This document shows, piece after piece, positions 44,488 to 58,847 of a DNA stretch of 64,000 nucleotides (position 1 is the stretch's first letter; the number at the start of each line of letters is the position of its first letter). The stretch is taken from NCBI GenBank assembly GCA_000499405.2, contig HG738138.1:11773208-11837207 (forward strand). The letters are read 5' to 3'. Source of the stretch: Onchocerca volvulus. Taxonomy: Eukaryota; Nematoda; Chromadorea; Rhabditida; Onchocercidae. The notes beneath the pieces are model-generated. The model made no database searches. It had not been told where the DNA came from and saw only the letters and a program-made list of their open reading frames with translations. A program made the position numbers and the translations under genes.

Positions 44488-47400
44488 ATGTTCACAAAAA
44501 TAATCATATTGCTATTACTACATATAATTGTCCTTGCTGAAGAACAGCCATTTTTGGATTTGAAGAAAGTAATTCGGGTATGAATGTTTTATTATTCTTG
44601 TCCAATAACAAGTTTAATTAATAAATATTATTTTAATTTAAAAAAAAAGGCATTTTCAGACAAAAAGTTCTTTTTTCTTTTTAAAGACAAATAAAATACA
44701 AATATTTTTTGAGAAGTCGCATCAAATGACAATATTTTTCTTGACTACATCAATTTTGCTTTCATCCTTCTCTTTTTCAGCTAATTTTATTGATTTGAAA
44801 TGATTGATTTTTACAGAATTTGATTTGACATTTTAGGGAGCTCTTGATGTTGTAGCAGCAGTACCAACTTCAACAGTACCAATAAATTACAATCTTGGTA
44901 ATCCATCACAAGTGATCACTTCAAATGGAATCCAAGGAATCGATCCGATTATTCGTGAAAGATTTTCACGACTTTTTCATATTCCTCCCGATTTTGTACA
45001 TCGATTAGCAGCTCAGGCTGGCTTTATTGATTATGAACCAACAACAGCAAAACCATTCTCGAATTATTGGTTAGAAAAAATTCTAAAAATTCTAATTAAA
45101 TTTGAACAACGCGCATATTTTGGACAATGTTATATATTAATACTTCTAGGTCAAAGTCTAAATCACATGTGCCACAGGTAAATCAAGAACATACCATGTC
45201 TGCTTTTATTCAGGTGAATATTTTTAAATTTTCATAAGCATATTTTGATAAAATTTAAGTAAAAAGTGTATAATTTTTACATATTTATCAAGTTATTGTT
45301 TTCAAACAATTTGACTATTTTGGAACTGTCTTTTTCGATGGGAAATTATGACGCAGTAACTTCTGACGATACTAAAACAAACAATTTCAGTTTTAATTTC
45401 CTTCTCGATGGGCAAATTTTTCCACGATTTTTTTTTTTTTTTTTATTAAAGGCAACAATGATTGTAGGAGGATTCACCAGTTACATCCAATTCAGCTAAT
45501 GATTTCTCAGGAATAATTCAAGAACAAAGGCAAGTTTACTAACTGATTTACCTAATTTCTTTCATAATGAAAGTGATATTGTTATGTATGAAGTGGCATG
45601 GTGAGATTTTAATTTTTTTGTTCAAGCAAAAGCAATTCACCTAATGCAAATTTTGAATCAGAATTGCAAAAAATTGGATTAATTTTTGATTAATTATTTT
45701 TCATTGCCAACTTATGAGAATAGGGAATGAATATGGGATGAAAAAGGGATAAAATGATGAGAATAACAATTTTAGGTTGCTAGAAAATAGAACAATTTTT
45801 TAGCACCTTTTTGTTTATGAACTTGTATTTTTCATTATGGTAATCTTTTCCGAATATTATGATGTTATTCGTATTGAAAGTACTAATTGGGAAAGAAAAT
45901 TAAAATTTATAATTACAGTGATTTCCCAAATTCTTCCCGAATCATTATTAATCATACTTTATCCGAAAAGCAAGCTGCTATTTTGCAATCCGAACAACAA
46001 GCTGTCATTTTTCAACCTGTAATTAAGGATGGCCATTTGTAGGTTTTCCGGATTTTGAATATTTTGCAAGAAGTTTTTCAAAATTTTGCTTCTTCTTTAT
46101 AATGAAAATATTTAAAAAATTATTAAGATTTTAATGTTTTTACATTTTTAAATGTTATTATTTCAGATATTATCAACCATTCGGTGATATATCAGAAGGT
46201 AGTCAACCAAAAATGATTATTTATGGTGGACGATTATACATAGCTACACCATTACTGAGCGAAAAACATGTTCAAGTTAGTTTATCCATATATCGTATTA
46301 TTCCAATTATTATAAGATTTTACCGTTAGATTTATACTGCATATTGCTTTATCTCATTCATCGTAAGTTTTTTACCAATTAGCTTATACCATACATTGCA
46401 TCACCCCAATTATATGAAATTTTGAATTTTTATAATTGAAAAAAAAAAAAAAAGTGTCAGTTAATCTGTTACCTTCTACCGCATACTGTATTGTTTTATT
46501 CATCAGAAGGCTTCTACGTTAGCTTATATCAAATGTCGTGTTACTGTTAAATCATATATTTTTTTATCCCAATTATCGTAAGATTTCACTTAATTTCATT
46601 GGAAAAAATTTTTCTGTTCTTAATTATCAGTTTTTTTTTTCTTTTTTTTAACGAAGCTTATATATTTCATTTTCATCGTCATACAGTTAATGTTCAGCAA
46701 CTAACAATGAACAGTATGGTTACGCAAAATCCAAGCGAAATAGCTGATAAAAAGGAAAAAGATAATCAAATATCAGAGATAACAGATGAACCAAATGAAG
46801 GAATGCATTATCATCGTATTTATGAAAAAAATATAAAAACTGCAGGAGATGAGCAAGCTCAAACTGCTAAACTTCAACAAGTAATGTTTTTTGGACACGT
46901 ATTTAACGTCTGTTTAAGTTCACTCATGCTTAATTTTAACATTCGAAAATTTCCTTGGATTTGATGTGAACGTTAGAATTTTTCTTTTCTCGTTTGTCTA
47001 CTTTTTTTTTTTTTTTCGTTTTGAAACATATTATTAAATATTATATTATTTGATCTTTAATATTAGTAAATTCTATATTATTTTATATTTTGTTATGATT
47101 AAAGTGTGATATTATTACAGTAAGATGTTAGAATACATTTACAATTCTTACTGTTCATTATTTCAATCTATGATTCATTCATTAATGAGACACAGAGATG
47201 ACCTATTTATTTATCATGAAAATTTCACTTTTCAAAATTTGTGTCTTGGTTCATTTGGGGTATAAAATTTATAATGCATTAAAAAGAAGATTCTATCTTT
47301 TATACAGGTCATTGTGCCGGATGCTTCACCGATGGGAATTCTGGGGATTGAAAGTAAGGCGAAGACATCTTCTCCTTATCGTAAAGTGTACAAAAAAGAA

Positions 47401-48844
47401 CTTGAAAATTACGATGCATTGCATCAATTCAATTTACAAAAACAACCGGTTTGTACATTGCTTATAAAACTAATTGGCATTTTTTTAATTGAAGCAAAAA
47501 TTTTGAAGATAATAAAATTTAATTAGAATTAAAAAAATTAATCTTTTTTATAATTTTTTATATCTAGAATGGTTTTTTAATTCATCTTTAATTCAGCTTT
47601 TTAATGGTGGCATGATTAAACAATAACCATAGACGGCTTAAAATTTCTGACTTTGAGCTTTCAAAAAAGCAATTTTTTTTGCAGCGAGAAATTAGTGTCA
47701 ACTTGGCACAAGACGATGCCACTAGAAATGGTTTAGAACGTAAAGTGATCAGTTTTCAACCGACAACATCAGTATCATCATATAATCAGCCTGCTAAAAT
47801 CGCAGAAAATTTTGCTAGCAAAACAGAAAATTCGAATTTACCATCCTATCAACTATCACTCAATAAAGTTAACATATGGTTGATTTAATTTTTCTCATTC
47901 AATTCAGATTGCTAAATGTAATTTAAACTTTCCTGTAATTGCTTTAGAATTTAAAACAATATGAGGGAATCGATAATATGACATTCGATACATTAATTAA
48001 AAAGCAAACGATGACAAGTATTGAACAAGCTAATAAACTTGCAACTGGAATACTTTCTCGGAAAAAGGTCAGCTTTAATAATATTTATTTATTTGTAGAA
48101 TAAATTTCATAGCTAAATTTAAATTTCTTAAATTTAACGTAAATATAATTGCAGTAAGCAGAAATTGCATAATATTTTCAAGAATATTCGAAAATTTTCG
48201 TATATGTTCCAGGTTGAAAAGAATGCAAATGCTGAATTTACGAATGAGAAGCAATCAATGCGACGAATTTTGGCACTGAGGCGTAAAATGGCTGCTGATA
48301 GGAAAAAATTCGCGGAACGGAAACGATTATTATTATCAGTGAAACGAAAAGTAAATCAAGATGATACAGATAGAGAAGTATAAATTAATCTAGAATTTCA
48401 CGTGTATTACAAGCAGAGAATTCTTTTTCAAATTTAAATTTGATGATACTATACGATTCAAAAGTATTTTGTGCGAAAAACTGGGCAATTTCATCAGTGA
48501 AGTGATATCAAAATTTGATGAATTTTTCAACATTTGTTTCAGAACCTTAAAAATTTAAATTTCAAAAAATTCTGATATGAATGATATAATAGCTTCTATT
48601 TAATAGTATGAACCATAAGATATCTAATGATATAAAAGAAGATAAATTCAAATTATCATCCGTAATCACTTAGATATTTCGCCGTCACTGTTACAACATT
48701 CGATCATTGGCACGGCAGTTTGGTTTCACGGACATCAAACAATATGTTTTATCTAACTGTGCATTTATCGAGAAGTATTATCCGGAATTTAAATGTAAAG
48801 AGGCAGAAGCTTCCATTGATAAATGTCTAAGATTATTTGAGTGA
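44488..48844 (+). CDS. Novel secreted protein, 537 aa, Cys-containing C-terminal exon
   Basis: Twelve exons: 44488-44577, 44837-45069, 45150-45213, 45468-45529, 45919-46038, 46167-46275, 46698-46880, 47308-47448, 47685-47867, 47948-48067, 48213-48350, 48674-48844. Every junction keeps frame. Residues 1-17 are a clear signal peptide (FTKIIILLLLHIIVLA, then EEQ). The mature N-terminus is mixed (IRERFSRLFHIPPDFVHRLA). The middle is Ser/Gln/Asn-rich with NSS and NHT sequons (exon 45919-46038) and has YGGRLYIATPLL. Toward the C-terminus it becomes highly basic (RRILALRRKMAADRKKFAER). The last exon carries four cysteines in a compact helical-looking module (RRHCYNIRSLARQFGFTDIK, then CAFIEKYYPEFKC and DKC). 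I recognise no family. The donor after 45529 is GC (AG|GCAAGT). If the donor at 48350 is skipped, translation stops at 48381-48383 (491 aa). An AATAAA at 48934 favours the long form. Confidence 0.82.
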
Positions 48845-48933
48845 TTAATTAATTTTTAATTTACACACGGACTTATAAAATGCAAATTTTTATAACTTAT
48901 TGCAATTTTTATTGCTTTTTAAAAATTGTAAAA

Positions 48934-48939
48934 AATAAA
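48934..48939 (+). promoter_or_regulatory. Poly(A) signal of the secreted-protein gene
   Basis: AATAAA 90 nt after the stop at 48842-48844; none lies between the earlier stop (48383) and this point. It supports exon 48674-48844 as the true last exon. Confidence 0.55.
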
Positions 48940-51900
48940 ACTTCTATCAAGCATTATTAAATTGTTAGTTGGCCGAGATTTTCGCGATTTTAATGTAAAG
49001 TTTTTTTTCTATCTTTCTTGAGATTGAAATATGAAAATATTGACTGAAAATCTGAATTGATGTAAAATTTCAATTTGAAATTCTGAAACTTGAAATTATG
49101 ATAATTTGTTTGCTCCTTCATCATTTCATATGAATGATGTGTAAAATTTTTTTACGGTACGATTTTTTTTTCATTTTTATATTTGAATAAAAAGTGAAGT
49201 TCAGTAAGTTTTGTTCTGCATGTTTTCCTATGTATCGATGTAATATTTCAAGTGGAAGAAGTACGGCAATGTTAGTATAGCATCAGTTTAACAATGCAAG
49301 TATTCATTCAAGTATTCAACAAAATGAATGTAGTAGCAAATTTGCGACTTTTTATTGTGCTTAAAAGTGAACCTAAACACAAATCTAAGCACTCTCACTT
49401 TTTTAAACCACTCAATAGTCCTGTTTACTTTAGGTAAAAATTTACCTGAACGAAAGAAGTAGGAAAAGAAACGTTCAATCATCTATTACCAATCAAATTT
49501 TCATTACCTTTTCAATATTTCGTAGGTGCATGTTACTTTCTACTGGCTGAAGAAAAAATGAGGTAGAAAATTGAGTCTCATTTGTAAAATTATTGTTAGC
49601 AGCAATTACTTTTATTTTATCTAATTTCTTCAACTATTTTATTTTTAAATTCTTGATGTTTTAATTTTAACATTTTTATTAACTAATATTCTTTTATCCC
49701 ATATTTTTCTGAAATGATTAAGAAAGGGATTTTTAGGAAAATTTTAAATCCAAAATTATTGTTAGAATATATCTTTTTTTTTGATGAAATTTCACTGATG
49801 AAGTAATAATAATGTTGATAATGATCATAATTCTAATAATAAAAATAATAATGATAATAGTAATAATCATAATAAAATTGTTTTGTGTATAGCTTTTTTG
49901 TTAAAAGTACTGCTATTACTAGCTTTCGCAGTTTCAAAACTTCAATTATTTAATAATGAACCATTGAAGTTTACGATGAAGATATTTCAAAATGATTATA
50001 AAAATGGAAAAAAAAAAAGAAAGTCCTATGCATACTATTCATTGCTATTGTTTAATTGTTGATTTGTTAATATGATTTTAAATTTAATGAGATCTTGATT
50101 TTTATTAATAGAAATATTTGCAGATACAAATAAATCATTATGTAAATGCTAAACAGAATGAAATTCGTTGTAATATAGATGAGTGGCGTTATTTCGTGGA
50201 TTCCGAATCTAGCAGTTTTCTGATGAATAATGGTCATTTTATTGAAAATTTTCATCTTATCAACGCAAATTTCATCATTTGCTTACAAACTATTCGCACG
50301 CATTTCTTCTATTATTAACAACAATAATTGTACGTTTTTTTCCTATCTTTTTTTCAATTCGTGATTTTAAGTATCCTTTTCGGATGAAAAAAATTTCCTC
50401 AAATTTTTCAACTTTTTTTTATTTTAATTAATTCAATTTATTTTGCAGATACGAATAAATCATTATGCAATTTAATAAAATTATTGAAATAGATTTGAAA
50501 TGATTATCAAATTTCAAAATTTTTAAAAAAATTTATCGTATAATATAAATATGTTTATTTTCTATTATTTTTTTGACTTGAATATTTTAACTTCAAAACA
50601 AATTTATCGGTTCAAACCAGGAAAGTTTCATGTTTCACTTTGCTATCATGTTCATTTTTTTTTCTTCGAAATCCATTCCTTTTTCTAATCATTCCTCCAA
50701 ATCAATGCACCAATTCATGACGGATTAAAGTTTTTTTTTTCTTTTTTCTTTTTTTTTTTTTTTTTTTTTGTTGAATTTTTGGCTATTGAAATTCCATTAA
50801 ATTGTTGCAATTTTTCATGCAGTTTTTCACCGGTGAATGATGAACTTTTTTGTTTCACAATCTCATCGATTACTCAATTAACGCTCAATAATTTTATCAT
50901 GTAACTTTTAAAATCTTCCATATGAAAAAACTATTTGAACCAGATTATTCATCAATCATCATAGATATATAGATATAAATGCATATATTGAGAATATTTG
51001 ACAGGAGTCTGTTTTTCTAAAAACTATATTTAATTTGAAATTTCGTTTGGAAATCTATTGAATATAATTATATTCTTTGAATGAATTTTAATGGATTATC
51101 ATAGTTGTCGAAGATTATAAGGATTTTAATGATATTAATTATATCAAAGAAAAATTTACGAATGAAGTCTATTTTTCAAACAAAAAAAGATTTACGTATT
51201 GAGCGTTAAAACCTTCTTTTTAAAAATAAAGACAAGTAAAATATAATAATAAAATTTAATTTCCAAATTAAAAAACAAGAAAACATGTTATGGAACTTCT
51301 ATACATTTAATTAATAAGTAATTTGTAATTAGATTACAATTCATTTTGAGGGAAGAAATTGAAAGAACGTAAATTACATGAATTAACTTTTGCTATTCAG
51401 AATTGGATCGTAAGTTTGATTCCTTCTTAATCATGTTACGAAAACAGTTCGTTTCCACCTATCTTAAATTTAATCTAAAAAAATTTTCTTTCAATTTTCA
51501 AATTTTTAACTTCTCTTTTTTTAAGTAATTGATTACTCGTGTTTTTGACATATTCGAATTTGCAACAAAAAGGATAGTAGAAAAGATTGACGATATTTTT
51601 TAATTTTTTGCCTAGCTTTTATTGAGAAAAAACCACAAAAAGTTTTTTTTTAAGATCTTTATTTAAAATATATTTTGTTTTATCACTTCTTTTTTCACTC
51701 GTTTTCGAGAAAAAGAATAAATTGTTTTAAGTATGCTGAGAGATTTCCAAAAAAATGCTAAAATATATTATGGTGACATAACATGTTGAATTTCATTCTT
51801 CCATCAATTCTTTCACTTTTCGCAATTTTTGTTCTCCCTTACCTTTCCTTTCTTTCATCTCTCTCGAATTCTCGAATTTCCACCTTTCATTAGTATTAAC

Positions 51901-53178
51901 AAGAGAGAGAGAGAGAGTAACAAAAAAAACGAGAATGTTGTAAAGTATAGGAAAAGCAGTTGGTCTGCTTTTGGATAAAAATGTTATGTTTATTCGATCT
52001 ATCATTTCATTATCCGAACTAAGATATTTGAAATGAACAATTTTATTACTATTAAAAAAAGTGCATAATTTCAATAACTAACCTTTACTATATGTAAATA
52101 TATTATCCGAATAGGACACTTGAAATGGATAATTTATTGGCACTAAAAGAAAACATATATTTTTAAGAAGTGATCCTTCTACATGTATATATTATTTATC
52201 TTTATTTGTAATTTCATTAGTAACACATTCAGTGTTTTAAATATATTTCATCTCCTTTTCATTGTTTCATTCTAGTGTTCTTCTTTAATTTTTATCTTTT
52301 CATTCATTCACAAAATTCCATATCATTTATCTTTGTGTTGTGCAAATGCATTATAAAAAAAAAAAAAGAAAATTAATTAAATAAATTCCAGTAAACATGT
52401 TTTAATTCAAAAATTAAATAAATAATTTCGAAATAAGTGAATGGATAGAAAAGCGGGATTAATTGAATGAAAAATTTAAACACTGAATTTGAGAAGCTTC
52501 TAAATTTGCTTACAAAAATTATTTCATCGAATCAAAAAGGAGGTATGGAAAATTTGCGCTATATTATGCAATTAGCTCTTTGCATCTCATTACATACAGC
52601 CTAAATTTTTCCAAAACTTCTGACATTGTGTTACCTTCACAAATTACCTGTTTCAAAAAAACAGTAATCCAATTTATGAGTTATTTGAAGTAAGAAAAAA
52701 ATTCATATTTTACTAAAAAAAAAATGTGTAAATTCATAACAACAAAAATAAATTACAGTCTTTTCCGGAATAGCCAACGCTAAATTTTGTTCCGATATTC
52801 TTCATATTCATATTCAATAGCTGATCGGAAAAAAATAATGATTTTTTTTTGTTGATATGAATTTACACATTTTTTCGGCAAAAAATGCATTTTTTTTCTA
52901 TAAATATCTCATAAATCGGATTAAAATTTAGATATTGCTAATAGTTCAATTCTTCTGCATAAGTCTTAGCAAAATTTATTGTAAAATCATTTTGCACATA
53001 CAAAATCATTTATTATTGAAATTATTGCTTTTGCTTTTTGAAATTTTAAACCTCGAATTATCAAATTTCATTTATTTACTTATCAAAATAAATTCCATCA
53101 TGTTTGATTTAAAAAAAGAATCATAAATTGAAAATGAAAATGTTGATGAATTGAACTGATAATGCTTTGGTGTCATAT

Positions 53179-53253
<75 letters not shown>

Positions 53254-53326
53254 AAGCAAGTGACAGTTTAGTTGTAAGACAATATCGTCGTTTTGTTAAA
53301 ACAATTCATCTCTTGTCTTGTCATTA
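48940..53326. other. AT-rich intergenic region, no supported gene
   Basis: Low-complexity DNA. It includes a trinucleotide-like aat/ata-rich stretch at about 49800-49875 and a 23-bp imperfect direct repeat (gcagatac-aataaatcattatg) at about 50129 and 50448. A long T run lies near 50731-50769, GA repeats at 51903-51917, and poly-A tracts at 53185-53219 and 53224-53250. Open frames at 50118-50318 (plus) and 51793-52074 (minus) have no family or splice support. Confidence 0.55.
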
Positions 53327-53465
53327 TTATTTTCGAATCATCTCTGGATAGAATTCTCGAATTGAAAGTTCGAGAATGGCGAGAACGATGAAGGCAACAA
53401 GGGTGAAGATTAGTAAAACTTGAAGGCTAAACGGAGCGGAAGCAATTGGTAGCCTCTTGGCATTG
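53327..53465 (-). CDS. Candidate terminal exon of an unknown membrane-anchored protein
   Basis: A locally GC-richer island. On the minus strand, after an acceptor (ggcctttag, preceded by a long pyrimidine tract), it reads 45 residues to TAA. They comprise a polar lead (NAKRLPIASAP), one hydrophobic span (LQVLLIFTLVAFIVLAIL) and a charged tail (ELSIREFYPEMIRK). This looks like a C-terminal membrane anchor. The upstream exons at higher coordinates were not found, so the gene is incomplete. It could also be a decayed gene fragment. The plus strand is also open in part, but less protein-like. Confidence 0.35.
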
Positions 53466-56400
53466 CTAAAGGCCGCATTTCAAGATGAAACGAATGAAGA
53501 AGTAGAAGCAGAAGCTTGAATAAAAGTGCTGAAACGAAAATGCTTCTTCAAACTTAGTTAACTAACATCCACTAGGATCTTTACATTACACACATACATA
53601 TCATCTTCAGCATCATTATCACTATCAGTAATGATCCATCCCATCCATCTATCCATTGTTGTTTATCTATTTTCCTCTCTTAAATTTTCCCGATCTTTCA
53701 TAAATTTTCAACTATCTGATCCTTCGGTATTAAAAACATTTTTTTGAACTTTACCTGACATTATTAACCTTTTAAATTATTTTCTTCCAAAACTGTTATT
53801 CCTTTTTTTTTGACGCATAAAAACTATTTATTTGTTTTTTATTTTGATAACTGTAGCATTACTTTTTTTTCTGTTCAAGAATTTTAAATTTAATCATCTG
53901 AAAACTTATATTAAATTATAATCTTTAATTTCGATAATTGAACCATCACTTAAATAATAAGCTTCATTAATGAAATATTGGTAAATAAAGTATAAAGCGA
54001 TATATATATATGCATGTTGACAAATTATCTTTCCATTTTAAAATGTCAACGGAAGTTATGGTAAACAATGAGAGGAAGCTAATGTTTCCGTTTTGTTTCA
54101 TTTCGTAAATTTATACTCTTCTCGTAAGTAAATATTTTAAGCATACAAATATGACTTAAAACATTTATTCCGTCTCAATTTACTTAATAGATTATTGGTT
54201 GTTGTTTGAATTGAATCAATGAAAAGTTTTGTCCGAGGAAAAGTTCACTTTGTGCAACAATTTAATCGTCAACAATTGTTGCTTCTACAATTACATATAG
54301 CTATTCAGCGAGGAATGTTTTATTAAAAAACTCCTCGTAATTAATTAGGCCATTTTAATTCGATGTTTGTTTGAACATTTAAATTATAGGAAGAAAAAAA
54401 CAAAAACAAAATTGGTTGTTTTTTTCAAGTTACTTTTTTATACGTTTTGCTTATATCTGAATGAGTTTTGAACAAGAATAAGAAAAGGAATTTTTGGATG
54501 ATTTATATATTAAGTCAAACATCTAATCAAGATAATTAGCTAATTATTAGAAGTTCTGATATTCATCTGCTGAATTTTTTTTCTGTTTTTTTTTTTCTCA
54601 TTTTACTTCTTTTTTTCTAAAGCAGTCGAAAAACTCTTACTCACTGGAAAATTATCTGTAATAAGAATGAAATCATTCCTGTCAATCAGTCAAAATTTTT
54701 TACAAAATTTGAAATAAATTCAATTTTAAAATTCTGTTTTTGCTTTTTTCCACTTCGCCTTCTTTTTTAATTGCAAAAATATTTCCATTCTTCCAAAACT
54801 TATATTATTTAATTAATATTTTTGGTAAATTCAATTAAATCGGTGATGGTGGAATAGTTTCCGGTACTAATTCTCTCTAGTAAAAATTTGATTCATTCCT
54901 AAAATTCTTGCAGCATTTAAACATGCAGTTTTATTTCACGATTTCATTTCAAGAATATGAAATATTCAGATTTAATAATTTAATGATAATTTAAACCCTT
55001 AAGTTCATCATATTCGTAAATGCCTTGTAATGTTAAAATTGCTTTACATGAGCATGTTATTAGCCGGAAATCATAATTATCTCTAAAAATATCGTTCAGG
55101 AATTCCTTCTATTCCGAAAATTAATTGATTAATTATTCTGCATTTATAATTATATCGATATAAATGGAGCATAAAATATTAGCAGATTAAAGAGACAAAA
55201 GAACTTTAAAAGAAAAAGAAAAGTTTGAAAAGTACATAAAGTGAACTTTGAAAGAATAGCAAAATGATGAATGAATGATTGGTTGTAAATATATAATCAT
55301 TTGTCGCATAGATCCGTATTCGACGATCCGGTGATTCTAGTAAAACTAATTGATATATATATTATACATGTTTAATTTATTTCGATATGATTATTATTTT
55401 TTTCAAATTTTTTATTATAATTTAAGCGTTTTCTGTTATTTGCAATAAAACATTTATCAGAATAAGAATTATTTAAGTTTGCACTTTAAAATTTAATTTT
55501 AAAGTATTTTAAATGAATGTCTTTATCATCATTCCTTCAGATTGATACGGTGCAATTGTTGGGTGAGGTTGTTTCGCTCTCCTTTTGCTTTCAAATGTGT
55601 TGTAAATATTTCCCATAAGTCTTTTAACTAGATGGGATCAAAATTTTAAGGAAGTTTAAAGTATTCCATTGACGTTAAGATTTACGTTTAACAGAAAGAA
55701 AATGTTTGCTTGATGAAGTTTGAATGAGATTTTTTTTTTACAAAAATCTCACAAAAAATAATCAAACTTCACATCTTAGATTTTATACGAATAATTAGAT
55801 CATATTTTGAAACTATATTATTACTTTTCAGTTCTTATCGAAGAATATTTTTTATCGTCGTTTTATTTATTTATTTTTTTTAATATTTTATCACAATCTT
55901 TTTTTGTTTTTTGTTCTGCTAAAATTTTGAAATCGATAATAATATTTGATTGCGTTTCCGCTTCATTTCTTGCTTATTATTTATCCTTTTGTCAACATAT
56001 GACATGTGCTGCCCTATTCGATAATTTAATTTCCGCAAAAGAATATGCTTAAATCCAGAAAGAAAGCTGTTCTTATCGTTTCAAGAAAAAAATAGATATA
56101 AATTTATTTTAAAATAATTTATCAAGGAATTTTCTATGAATGATTCATTGTTTCACTTATATGCTTAATTTATTATTTAATTTATTCCATCTTACGTTCT
56201 TTTCTTTCTTTGCCGATACAGCTTCAATGAACTGAAAGGAAGAAAGAATTCTAAAAAAATTAAATTAATTTTTGTATTAATATTCAAAGCTTCTACCACA
56301 ATTCATAACTGATAGATATATATATTATCCAAAATTTCGGGCTTCTTGATGTTATTGTAACGAGCATAAGATAACGAAGTGATTTCCTCAGACTAAATGA

Positions 56401-58847
56401 TTTGGAAGGATAATTTTTTATTTTATTTATTTATTTATTTTTTTTTTGGGTGCAGTTGCCAATCATTACGTTGATTCATCATTTCAAAATTAGCCGCAAA
56501 AAATATCGCTTTTCAATGAATTATCATGACCTTACTTGAAATTTTCCTTTCGCATAGTAGTTGCAAAAGTTCTAATTTTTAAGCAATTTTTGGCGCAATT
56601 AATCATTTAAAATTTCTGCAAAAATAATTCAAAAAGGAAAAGATGATTCAACCATAGAATATTAATACTGATTATACTATTAATATGCATTAAAAAAGTT
56701 CGTTGATTTTAAGTTACATTTTTCATTATTCTAGAATTTTTATTGGTTTTCAAAATTTTTTGCGGAATGATTTTAAGATACGCTGATTACTAAATTTAAT
56801 TACTTGAATCTATTCACTCCTCTTTTGTTTCTCTTCTTCTTATCGTTGCACATTTTATAAGATGGGATGAAATGTTTTAAAAAAAAAAAAGAAAGTAAAA
56901 AAAAAATTTGAGAAAATATGAAGTAAAATTTATGAAAAGGAAAAATATGAAAATGTTTATTATATGGAAGAAAATCGACATATTTTCGTAAATTTATAAA
57001 TTCAAAAAAAGAAATTTCTTTTGTTTTTTTCAACGAATTAGGCTTAAAATTTTTTTTTCAATTACAATTTTTTTTTTTTGAAATTTTTGCTTTTACACTT
57101 CTGTTTACCTAGTAATTTGCAAAATTTAAAACTTGCGTAATGACAGTTAACGTCTTTTCTAAGACAAAAATGCTTTTATTGTATTAGCAATTTTGTTGCA
57201 AGTATGTATTATATTATCTTTGTTTTATTATCCAAAAACTTTTTAAAAAAGTCTAAAATTATTAATCGGAAATAAATTTGACTTCAAAATTGTTACATAT
57301 TTCGTTATTTACATTTTTCTACTTCTTCACTTATGAGTTTATTATATAATAAATTGCAATTTCTTTTCTTTTTGCTTTTCTCTCTTTTTCTTCCCTTTTA
57401 TTTCCGCTTTTTTTTTTCCTATTTTGGCTACATTAGTAAATTTACGAATCTAAAAGTATGGTTATTAGCACTTGTACCAAGTAAACATTTTTATTTGATT
57501 TTTTGGTTTTTTTAACCATGCCAAAATCAATTTTTTCGAAAAGTCAACTTTAAGGACCTTTTTGTCTTTTGAAAATAATTCTCAAATTTCACATTCATAA
57601 ATATTTTGTTTTTGCTTCTCTTCTTTATTTAAAACTATCATATAAGAAAAAAGCGAAGTTTTTTTTAATCTTTTATTATGGTATGTTTCTATGGCTTTAG
57701 TGATAATATTAGCTCATGAGTATGCTTCGGTTTTGATATTTTATATCCAGCTAGTATATTATATAAGTCTTCGTGAGGAATATTTAATATTTCGAGCTTT
57801 CGAAATTTGAACTTTTCCATCTGAACTATCTTTCTACCTTTTTCTTGTAGTTTTTATGTATCATTGTCATTGTCCTTGCACATTCAATTTATTACTTTTT
57901 TTCTGTTTTTATTATTTACTAATTTTATCGATTTTATGTCGAAAGTGTTTTTTCCCCCTAACCCCTCCATTTTAACTAAAGTTGCAGAACTTTTTAATTA
58001 TGAGCGAATTTTCAGCTCCAAAATATTGCTTATTCATTAGTTTTAAAATCAAATTGGATTTTATATGATTTCTATAAACTTGCAGTTGAAATAAGCAAAT
58101 TGAAATATCAATAAAAGTTATGGAGATTTTTTCAAATTAAAATATGACCAGATTTAACTCATACAATCCAATGGATATTTCAATTTTGGATTAGGAAATA
58201 ATACAAATATATTTGATTACTATAAGCTATTCATATATTAAATATTTGATAACCATAAATATATTTGATTATAAAACAAGTACTCATTTAATTGATATGA
58301 ATAAATGATTAATAATTCTGGAAAATGAAATATTTCTTTCAACTAATCACAATACTTCCAATAGCCTTTTGATCTTACTGCAAAACAATCCGAAACCCAC
58401 AAAACTTCGGTTGTTGATTCATTTATATTGTCTAACAAATCACTGGAAAAAAAAGAAAAAGAGAGGAAAAAGAAGAAGATGCTGCTAAAATTCTGATCAA
58501 CATTAGACATCAGATTTATCGATTACCCCTCTTTTTTTTTTTTTTTTCTTCCGGAAGAAAATAAAAAACAAATAAATACTGTTCCTGGTTTTTGTTGAAA
58601 AATCTCAAATCAGAGAGTTACTCTTTTTCGTTCCTCTTTTTCAATTTTCTCTTCATTTCTCCCTTTCCTCCTTTCCTCTTCTTCTCCTCTCACACACTTA
58701 TTGATGATCTTAAGTTATGCCTTAGGATTGAAATAAACATAAATCATATGATTCAGGCTTGCACCACATGCTCTAACGGCTGTTTCAGCTATCCATTTCA
58801 TTATCATTATTATTAGTACTTCTGTGTATTCATGTTTCTATCCGTGT

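Noticed and set aside
51793..52074. Minus-strand 93-aa open frame
   Set aside because: Composition is low-complexity (KERKGKGEQK tail) around a GA repeat, with no family match; treated as chance.
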